DNA from: Nocardioides jiangxiensis
Lineage (GTDB): Bacteria; Actinomycetota; Actinomycetes; Propionibacteriales; Nocardioidaceae
Length of the DNA: 64,000 bases
Direction: 5' to 3'
NCBI RefSeq assembly: GCF_030580915.1
Contig: NZ_JAUQTA010000002.1
Span: forward strand, 310,001 to 374,000
Both the position numbers and the translations under genes were made by a program. Below the pieces are notes generated by a model that saw nothing but the letters and a program-made list of their open reading frames with translations, was not told the origin of the DNA and made no database searches. Shown piece by piece: positions 58,664 to 64,000 of the stretch (its first letter is position 1; every line of letters begins with the position of its first letter).

Positions 58664-58836
58664 CACCGGCCGCCGTTGATGCCCGACCAGGGGAAGAGGG
58701 TCCGGTCCGGGCGGGGCGGGTCGTCCTGCTGCAGGGGCGGCTGGTGCCGCATGCGCCACGCGGTCACCAGCCACGCGAAGACGATGAGCACCGCCACCCC
58801 GAGGCCGACCAGCATGACGATCGTGTCTGCTCCCAT
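58660..58836 (-). CDS. small membrane protein coupled to the SCO6745-type gene
   Basis: 58 residues: a single transmembrane helix (MGADTIVMLVGLGVAVLIVF, about 6-26) followed by a charged, Pro-rich cytoplasmic tail (PPLQQDDPPRPDRTLF). The TGA overlaps the next gene's GTG, which supports a real gene. Function unknown. Confidence 0.7.
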   Translation of the reverse strand: MGADTIVMLVGLGVAVLIVFAWLVTAWRMRHQPPLQQDDPPRPDRTLFPWSGINGGRW

Positions 58837-58941
58837 GGCTCGATCATCGGATGCCCGATGGCCCGAGGCAAGGCGTGGGTGGCCGCCGCTCGGACACGGG
58901 CTGGTCGGAAATTCGCTTGGCGGCGTGGCCGGCCCCGGGGG

Positions 58942-59043
58942 ATGATCACGTCGTCCCCGCGAGCCGTCGCGTGTGTCAGGGGACGACGACAAGGACCCGT
59001 GTTGACCGGCATCCGGAGCAGCTCCGCCGCCCTCCTGCACTGA
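58942..59043 (+). CDS. possible leader peptide upstream of the ABC-F gene
   Basis: 33 codons reading MITSSPRAVACVRGRRQGPV... with a GGGGG tract directly before the ATG and the stop 45 nt before the ABC-F start. Arg-rich (RGRRQG). Ribosome-protecting ABC-F genes are often controlled by such upstream ORFs in other bacteria. The coding status here is uncertain. Confidence 0.35.
   Translation: MITSSPRAVACVRGRRQGPVLTGIRSSSAALLH
58949..58988 (+). promoter_or_regulatory. hairpin inside the candidate leader peptide
   Basis: 10-bp perfect stem (CGTCGTCCCC at 58949-58958 and GGGGACGACG at 58979-58988) with a 20-nt loop. Its right arm lies in the leader ORF, so translation could alter folding. A second small stem near the start (CTCT/AGAG, 59073-59086) overlaps the ribosome site of the ABC-F gene. 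Confidence 0.4.
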
Positions 59044-59088
59044 CGCCTGCCCGGTGTCGGTGCCCACGCCGACTCTCCGGGAGAGACC

Positions 59089-60642
59089 TTGTCCCCGCGC
59101 TCCTCGGTCGTCCTCGACGACCTCACCTTCACCTGGCCCGACGGCGCCACCGTCCTCGACGGCGTCGTCGGCAGCTTCAGCTCCTCGCGTACGGGCCTCA
59201 CCGGCGCCAACGGTGCCGGCAAGTCGACGCTGCTCAGGCTCATCGCCGGCATCCTGACGCCCACCCGCGGTCGGGTCGTCGTGTCGGGCGTCGTCGACCA
59301 CCTGCCCCAGCACGCCGTACGCAGCTCCGGCACCGTGGCCGACCTGCTCGGCATCAGCCCGGTCCGCGCGGCCCTGCGGGAGGTCGAGGCCGGGTCCACC
59401 GAGCCCGCGGCCTTCACCACCATCGGGGACGACTGGGACGTCGAGGAGCGCGCAGCCGCCGAGCTGGCAGCACTCGGACTGCCGACCGACCTGGACCGTC
59501 CGGTCGTGACGCTGTCCGGCGGGGAGGCGATGCTGGCTGCGATCACCGGTGTGCGGCTGCGCCGCGCCGACATCACCCTGCTGGACGAGCCGACGAACAA
59601 CCTCGACAGCGCCTCCCGCGAGCGGCTGTACGACGTCGTCCGGTCCTGGCGCGGCACGTTGATCGTGGTCAGCCACGACCTCGACCTCCTCGACCTCCTC
59701 GACGAGACCGCGGAGCTGCGCTCGGGCAGCCTCACCACCTTCGGTGGCAACCACAGCGCCTACCTGGACTGGGTCGCCGGCCGGCAGGCGGCAGCCCAGC
59801 AGTCACTGAGGACCGCCGAGCAACGGCTGCGTCGAGAGAAGCGCGAGCGGGTCAGGATGGAGCAGCGGATCTCCCACAGCGAGCAGAAGGGGCGCAAGGA
59901 CCGCGAGAACCGCCGCTACCTCCCGGCCGTCGTCAACGACCGGCGCAACGCCGCCGAGAAGTCCCAGGGGGCGAGGCGAGGCGATGCCGCGGCCCGCGTG
60001 GACGCTGCACGTGCAGCGGTGGACGCCGCCGCCGCGCTGGTGAGGGACGACGACACCGTGCGCGTCGACCTTCCCGACCCGGGCCTGGCACGCGGCAGGC
60101 GGGTCGCCGAGCTGCCGAGCGCAGACGGGCGCGCCGTCGTGCTGCGCGGACCGGAACGCATCGGCCTGGTCGGCGCCAACGGCGTCGGCAAGACGACGTT
60201 GCTCCACTCCGTGCTGCCGCAGGTGCCGGTGCGGGCCGCCCTCCTGCCGCAGCGCATCGTGCTCGACGACGACCGCACGGTCCTCGAGACCGTGCGCGCG
60301 GCGGCTCCCCACGTGCCGCCGTCAGAGCTCCGCAACCGCCTGGCCCGACTGCTGGTCCGCGGCGCTGTCGTCGACCGCCGGGTGTCGACGCTCTCCGGCG
60401 GCGAGCGCTTCCGCGTCGCCCTGGCCCGGCTGGTCCTCGCCGACCCGCCACCGGAGCTGCTGGTGCTCGACGAGCCGACGAACGACCTGGACCTGAGCAG
60501 CGTCGACGAGCTCGTCGAGGCGCTCGTGGCGTACCGGGGCGCGCTCCTCGTGGTGAGCCACGACCACCGGTTCCTCGACCGGCTGCAGCTGGACGCGGTG
60601 CTCCGGCTCGACGCGTCGGGGACGCTCGGCACCGAGCGCTGA
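59089..60642 (+). CDS. ABC-F family ATP-binding protein
   Basis: 517 residues. Two ABC domains without membrane segments: Walker A GANGAGKST (39-47) and GANGVGKTT (from about 360), signatures LSGGE and LSGGERFRVALA, Walker B LLDEPTNNLD and LVLDEPTNDLD. The linker between them is charged (RLRREKRERVRMEQRISHSEQK). This is the ABC-F layout; ribosome-protection members (Vga/Lsa/OptrA type) and EttA-like translation factors share it. The start is TTG with GGGAGAG upstream. Which drug, if any, cannot be told from sequence. Confidence 0.9.
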   Translation: MSPRSSVVLDDLTFTWPDGATVLDGVVGSFSSSRTGLTGANGAGKSTLLRLIAGILTPTRGRVVVSGVVDHLPQHAVRSSGTVADLLGISPVRAALREVEAGSTEPAAFTTIGDDWDVEERAAAELAALGLPTDLDRPVVTLSGGEAMLAAITGVRLRRADITLLDEPTNNLDSASRERLYDVVRSWRGTLIVVSHDLDLLDLLDETAELRSGSLTTFGGNHSAYLDWVAGRQAAAQQSLRTAEQRLRREKRERVRMEQRISHSEQKGRKDRENRRYLPAVVNDRRNAAEKSQGARRGDAAARVDAARAAVDAAAALVRDDDTVRVDLPDPGLARGRRVAELPSADGRAVVLRGPERIGLVGANGVGKTTLLHSVLPQVPVRAALLPQRIVLDDDRTVLETVRAAAPHVPPSELRNRLARLLVRGAVVDRRVSTLSGGERFRVALARLVLADPPPELLVLDEPTNDLDLSSVDELVEALVAYRGALLVVSHDHRFLDRLQLDAVLRLDASGTLGTER

Positions 60643-60652
60643 GGAGGCAGTG

Positions 60653-61831
60653 TCAGCCCACCAGGGGAAGCACCTCGCCCAGGCGTTCGATCGCCTCAGC
60701 GAGCTGCCCGTCGGCGAGGTACGGCGCCGGGCCGAAGCGGAGATGCCGGCCACGACTGTCGGTGAGCACCCCGCGCGCGGCGAGCAGCTCCTGCAGGCGT
60801 TCGGCGTGCGGGGTCTCCAGCGAGAGGAAGCCGCCGAACGCCGAGGGGTCGGCGGTGCGGTCGCGGGTGATCACACCGGGAGGTGCGTCGAGGTCGTCGA
60901 ACGCCGACTCCAGCAGCGCACGCTGCCGGCCGTACGACGCCTCGAGGACGTCGGCGGTCAGTCCCTGCTCGGCGAAGAACGCGAGCACCCGTGCCGCGCG
61001 GTAGTGGCTGGTCGGGTCGTAGGTCGAGCCGGCGAAGCGGGCTGCCCCCGGGCCGTAGGCGACGACCGGCGCCGACGCCTCGTGGGCGAGTGCGCCGAAC
61101 TCGGCGTACCAGCCGGTGACGACCGGACGCATCGCGGCGGCCTGCGGCGGCAGCCGCAGGAAGCAGCTGCCCTCGCCGAGCTGGAGGTACTTGTAGCCTC
61201 CGCCGACGACCCAGGCGTGCTCCAGGCCGGCTGTGGTCAGCGACAGCGCACGGACCCCGAGGTGGTGGTAGGCGTCGACGAGCAGCTCGACGCCGCGCTC
61301 CAGGCAGATGGCTGCGAGATCGCCCAGTCCCGGCACCATGCGCGAGGTCTCGAAGAGCACCGACGAGGTGAGGACCGCAGCGGTCCGTGCATCAGCAGCC
61401 GCAGCGAGGCGCTCGGCGAGCGTGTCGACCGGGGCGGCGGGCACGACGACGACCTCGAGGCCAGCCTCGCCCAGGCGCGCGAGCTGGCGGCGGGCCGAGT
61501 GGAACTCGCCGTCGGTGGTCACCAGCCGGCGGCGCGTGGACAGGTCGAGTGCGGACAGGAAGCGCACGAGCAGCTCGTGGGTGCTCGCGCCGAGGGCGAT
61601 CGCGCCACCCGGATCCGCGAGGAGGCGGCGGAACCCGTCGCGCACGGCCTCGGCCTTCGCGAAGGCCCGGCCCCACTTCTCGTCGACGAGCTCGGCTGCG
61701 TCGGCGTACGCCTCGAGCTGGCCCTCCAGGGCGACGTCCGGCCAGGCCTGGTGGGAGTGCCCGGTCAGCAGCAGCCGCTCGGAGACGCGGAAGCGGGAGT
61801 AGTGCGGGGCCAGCTGCGACGCGAGGCTCAC
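60653..61831 (-). CDS. kynU: kynureninase
   Basis: 392 residues, class V aminotransferase fold. PLP-binding K214 in GGGYKYLQLGEG, with SSVLFETSRMVPGL and VDAYHHLGV before it. Converts kynurenine to anthranilate (or 3-hydroxykynurenine to 3-hydroxyanthranilate). The bacterial enzyme is 400-420 residues, so this is slightly short. The GTG overlaps the stop of tryptophan 2,3-dioxygenase (GTGA), which makes kynureninase the best call over a cysteine desulfurase, since no SxxCxxG catalytic loop is found. Confidence 0.87.
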   Translation of the reverse strand: MSLASQLAPHYSRFRVSERLLLTGHSHQAWPDVALEGQLEAYADAAELVDEKWGRAFAKAEAVRDGFRRLLADPGGAIALGASTHELLVRFLSALDLSTRRRLVTTDGEFHSARRQLARLGEAGLEVVVVPAAPVDTLAERLAAAADARTAAVLTSSVLFETSRMVPGLGDLAAICLERGVELLVDAYHHLGVRALSLTTAGLEHAWVVGGGYKYLQLGEGSCFLRLPPQAAAMRPVVTGWYAEFGALAHEASAPVVAYGPGAARFAGSTYDPTSHYRAARVLAFFAEQGLTADVLEASYGRQRALLESAFDDLDAPPGVITRDRTADPSAFGGFLSLETPHAERLQELLAARGVLTDSRGRHLRFGPAPYLADGQLAEAIERLGEVLPLVG

Positions 61832-62640
61832 AGCGAGCTCCGGATCGCCCACAGGTCGGGGAACATCGGCCGGTCCAGCGTCGTCCGCAGGTACGCCGCT
61901 CCGGCCGAGCCGCCGGTGCCCGGCTTCATGCCGATGGTGCGCTCGACCATCTTCACGTGGCGGTAGCGCCACTCCATCAGCCCTTCGTCGAGATCGACCA
62001 GCCGTTCGGCGACGCGCGCGGCGTCGCCGTCGTCGGCGTACACGGTGAGGAGCGCGGCCTGCACGTCGTCGCGGGCCTCGACCGGTGCGGCGAGGTCGGC
62101 GCGCGGGGTGACGGCATACCCCTGGCGGGCGAGGTAGGCCAGGAACGAGTCGTAGACCGAGGGCCGGTCCATGGCAGCGGCGATGCGGTCGCGCTGCGTC
62201 CCCGCGGGATAGTGCGAGAAGACGCTCGGGTCACGTCGCCCGAGGACGGCCTCCAGCTCGCGGAACTGTGCGGACTGGAAGCCGCTCGACTGCGCCAGCC
62301 GCCCGCGGAAGCTGGTGAACTGCCGCGGCGTCATCGTCTCGAGCACGTCGACCTGGGCGACGATCGTCTTGAGGATGGTCAGGATCCGGCGCAGGGTGCT
62401 CTCCGCGTGGGCGGTGCTGCCGCCCTCGAGGTTGCGCTGGAGGTGGGCCAGCTCGTGCAGGAGCTGCTTGAACCACAGCTCGTAGGTCTGGTGGATGACG
62501 ATGAAGAGCAGCTCGTCGTGCTCGTCGGAGCGCGGGTGCTGGGCGGCGAGCAGGTCGTCGAGGGCGAGGTAGGAGCTGTAGGTGACCGCGGGGTGGGCGG
62601 CACCGGGTTCGGTGTGGGATGTCACCTCGCCATCATGCAT
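61828..62640 (-). CDS. kynA: tryptophan 2,3-dioxygenase
   Basis: 270 residues. Haem dioxygenase that opens the tryptophan indole ring to N-formylkynurenine. FIVIHQTYELWFKQLLHEL (H50, substrate site) and EWRYRHVKMVERTIGMKPGTGGSAGAAYL (H228 axial haem ligand, then the substrate-binding GTGGS 241-245) are exact family motifs. Length normal. The start is uncertain: the ATG at 62640 is used; GTG at 62625 is the alternative. Its TGA overlaps kynU. Kynurenine formamidase is not in the window. Confidence 0.94.
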   Translation of the reverse strand: MHDGEVTSHTEPGAAHPAVTYSSYLALDDLLAAQHPRSDEHDELLFIVIHQTYELWFKQLLHELAHLQRNLEGGSTAHAESTLRRILTILKTIVAQVDVLETMTPRQFTSFRGRLAQSSGFQSAQFRELEAVLGRRDPSVFSHYPAGTQRDRIAAAMDRPSVYDSFLAYLARQGYAVTPRADLAAPVEARDDVQAALLTVYADDGDAARVAERLVDLDEGLMEWRYRHVKMVERTIGMKPGTGGSAGAAYLRTTLDRPMFPDLWAIRSSL

Positions 62641-62651
62641 GGACGTCGGAG

Positions 62652-62657
62652 TACCGT
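62652..62657 (+). promoter_or_regulatory. -10 box, leaderless VOC gene
   Basis: TACCGT ends 7 nt before the ATG, in the 24-bp interval from the kynA start. Confidence 0.5.
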
Positions 62658-62664
62658 GCACGGC

Positions 62665-63060
62665 ATGGCCTGCCGCATCGGGGAGATAGTCCTGGACTGC
62701 CGTGACCCGGAGCTGCTCGCCCGGTTCTGGTGCGAGGTCCTCGACTTCGTGGTGCTGGGCACCGAGGACGACGGGAGCATCGAGATCGGCGCCCGCGACG
62801 GCTTCGGCGGCAGCCAGCCGACGATCTTCCTGAGCCGCTGCGCGGAGCCCGAGCCGAGCAAGCCGCGGCTGCACCTCGACCTCAACGCCACCGACCGCGA
62901 CCAGGCCGACGAGCTCGAGCGGCTGCTCGCGCTCGGGGCCCGGAGGGCCGACATCGGCCAGACCGGCGAGGAGTCGTGGCACGTCCTCCAGGACCCGGAG
63001 GGCAACGAGTTCTGCCTGCTCCGGCAGCGGATCGCACCGCTGCGCGCCGCGGGAGCCTAG
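62665..63060 (+). CDS. VOC family protein (glyoxalase_6 type)
   Basis: 131 residues. CRIGEIVLDCRDPELLARFWCEVLDF opens the domain, PTIFLSRCAEPEPSKPRLHLDL carries the middle strands (with HLDL metal His) and HVLQDPEGNEFCLL ends it: the full betaalphabetabetabeta x2 pattern. Small single-domain proteins of this kind occur widely in actinobacteria, with unknown substrates. Its stop overlaps the stop of the convergent murD-like gene within a CTAG palindrome. Confidence 0.88.
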   Translation: MACRIGEIVLDCRDPELLARFWCEVLDFVVLGTEDDGSIEIGARDGFGGSQPTIFLSRCAEPEPSKPRLHLDLNATDRDQADELERLLALGARRADIGQTGEESWHVLQDPEGNEFCLLRQRIAPLRAAGA

Positions 63061-64000
63061 GGGGCGATCAGCTCGCACAGGTGGCGAGCGCGGTCGGCGT
63101 AGTCCCGGTACTCGTCGAACGACGGGGCGCCGGGGGAGAGCAGCACGACGTTCGCGGGGTTGGCGACCGAGAGGCCCCAGGCGACGGCGTCCGCCATCCG
63201 GGTGAACTCGATCGCCGCGTGCGGCAGGTCGATCGCGTGCTCGCGGCCGAAGCGTGCCCCGGCCGGGCCGATCAGCAGGAGGTGCACGGGGGAGTGCCGC
63301 CCGCGGAGGTACGCCGCCAGGGGTGACAGGTCGAGCCCACGGTCGGCGCCGCCGAGGATCAGGGCGACCGGCTCGTCGGGGAAGACCGAGAGGGCCGCGA
63401 TCACGGCTTCGGGAGCCGTGGCCAGCGAGTCGTCGATCCACCGCCGGCCGTCGCGCGACGGCACGGTCTCCATGCGGTGGGCGAGTGGTGCGAAGGTGCG
63501 CACCGCGTCGAGCAGCTGGACCGCGCGTGGGTCTCCGGACGTGATGTCGAGCGCGACGGCGACCGCGAGGACGGCCAGGGCGAGGTTGTGGGCGTTGTGG
63601 ACGCCGACCAGGGGGAGGTCTCCCGGAGCGATGGCGCCGACGCCGTCCCAGATGAGGCCGGACTGCTCGCGCGCCCCGATCGCGCGCCCCGGGTCCGTGC
63701 GGACGGCGAGGGCCGCGTCGCCCGCGGCGAGGACTCCCTGGCTGGGCAGGTGGGTCAGGTGCAGGGTCGCGCCCTCGGGCAGCGCGGCGATGATCCGGCC
63801 GACCAGCGCGCGGTCGTGTCCGGGAGCGACCACGAGCGAGGCGCCCTGCGAGACCAGCCGCAGCTTGTCGCTGAAGTACCGCTCCTCGGACCCGTGCCAC
63901 GGCAGGTGCTCGGGGAAGAGGGAGGTCACGACCGCGACCCGCGGCGACACCGAGATCGACTGGGCCTGGTAGCTCGACACCTCCATGACGACGGTGCCGG
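63057..64000 (-). CDS. MurD-like Mur ligase, 5' end outside the window (possible MurD2)
   Basis: The visible 314 codons hold the ATPase-domain remainder and the C-terminal domain of a MurNAc-Ala glutamate ligase: VVMEVSSYQAQSISVSPRVAVVTSLFPEHLPWHGS and HNAHNLALAVLAV (typical MurD). Where MurD has DDSKATN, this protein has DDSLATAPEAVIAA, so the highly conserved Lys is replaced by Leu. The neighbours are not division genes, so this is probably a second MurD-type gene. It resembles MurD2 (L-Glu-adding, acting with MurL) as far as I recall the sequences; that is not proven. No stop interrupts the reading frame to the window edge. Confidence 0.85.
   Translation of the reverse strand, partial: GTVVMEVSSYQAQSISVSPRVAVVTSLFPEHLPWHGSEERYFSDKLRLVSQGASLVVAPGHDRALVGRIIAALPEGATLHLTHLPSQGVLAAGDAALAVRTDPGRAIGAREQSGLIWDGVGAIAPGDLPLVGVHNAHNLALAVLAVAVALDITSGDPRAVQLLDAVRTFAPLAHRMETVPSRDGRRWIDDSLATAPEAVIAALSVFPDEPVALILGGADRGLDLSPLAAYLRGRHSPVHLLLIGPAGARFGREHAIDLPHAAIEFTRMADAVAWGLSVANPANVVLLSPGAPSFDEYRDYADRARHLCELIAP

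Noticed and set aside
60653..61831. Kynureninase call considered as another cysteine desulfurase
   Set aside because: There is no SGSxC catalytic loop, and the gene is coupled to tryptophan 2,3-dioxygenase.

Overview
The window is high-GC DNA (roughly 70% G+C), densely coded, with many 4-bp start/stop overlaps, actinobacterial-type QcrCAB/CtaCDEF respiratory genes and several families known mainly from Actinomycetota (DUF3043, SCO6745-type, QcrC with two haems). It is most likely the chromosome of a Nocardioides-like actinobacterium (order Propionibacteriales); the genus is inference, the phylum is secure. No transposase, integrase, CRISPR array, rRNA or tRNA gene was found.

Layout. 1-5 kb: a 5'-truncated M16 peptidase, a secreted protein, a methyltransferase, dapB (lysine/DAP synthesis), a DUF3043 membrane protein, a VOC protein and a PhnA/YjdM-type zinc-ribbon protein. 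5-10.7 kb: nadA, glycerate kinase, an A-type Fe-S carrier, an adenosine-kinase-like PfkB protein, and a coupled cysteine desulfurase/TusA-like pair. 10.7-21.7 kb: the aerobic respiratory supercluster, ctaC-ctaD-ctaF on the plus strand and ctaE-qcrC-qcrA-qcrB on the minus strand, plus a CtaG-type assembly protein, with an L,D-transpeptidase and a DUF559-type orphan between. 21.7-34 kb: pseudo-receiver, OsmC, trpD, a YgjV/GNAT-like fusion, a ten-module FnIII-like secreted protein, a DEDD exonuclease/GIY-YIG fusion, two tiny CxxC proteins, an NlpC/P60 hydrolase and two zinc metallopeptidases. 34-43.5 kb: a Tad/Flp pilus locus (two flp pilins; cpaB-tadZ-tadA-tadB-tadC run together with a histidine kinase and a NarL-type regulator; tadB carries a VWA domain). 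43.6-47.6 kb: long-chain acyl-CoA synthetase, SRPBCC protein, ArsA-type ATPase and a small partner. 47.6-49.2 kb: tadG/tadE, split from the main Tad locus. 49.3-64 kb: ROK kinase, esterase, PlsC, a MacS/MacR-like two-component pair, glpK, a secreted protein, a SCO6745-type protein, an ABC-F ATPase with a possible leader peptide, kynureninase/tryptophan 2,3-dioxygenase, a VOC protein and the 3' part of a MurD-like ligase with non-canonical motifs.

From memory, the backbone order (glycerate kinase, Fe-S carrier, adoK, ctaC, ctaF / qcrBAC, ctaE / trpD / DEDD-GIY-YIG / NlpC / fadD15 / SRPBCC / ArsA / PlsC) matches M. tuberculosis Rv2205c to Rv2182c in mirror orientation. The Tad genes, FnIII protein, L,D-transpeptidase and ctaD sit between these conserved genes.

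Two sequence-level themes recur. Many genes lack a Shine-Dalgarno and instead have a TANNNT -10 box ending exactly 6 or 7 nt before ATG/GTG, the signature of leaderless transcripts; this decided many start calls here. Other genes are coupled through GTGA/ATGA overlaps (ctaC-ctaD-ctaF, qcrC-qcrA-qcrB, tadZ-tadA-tadB, tadC-kinase-regulator, tadE-tadG, TDO-kynureninase).
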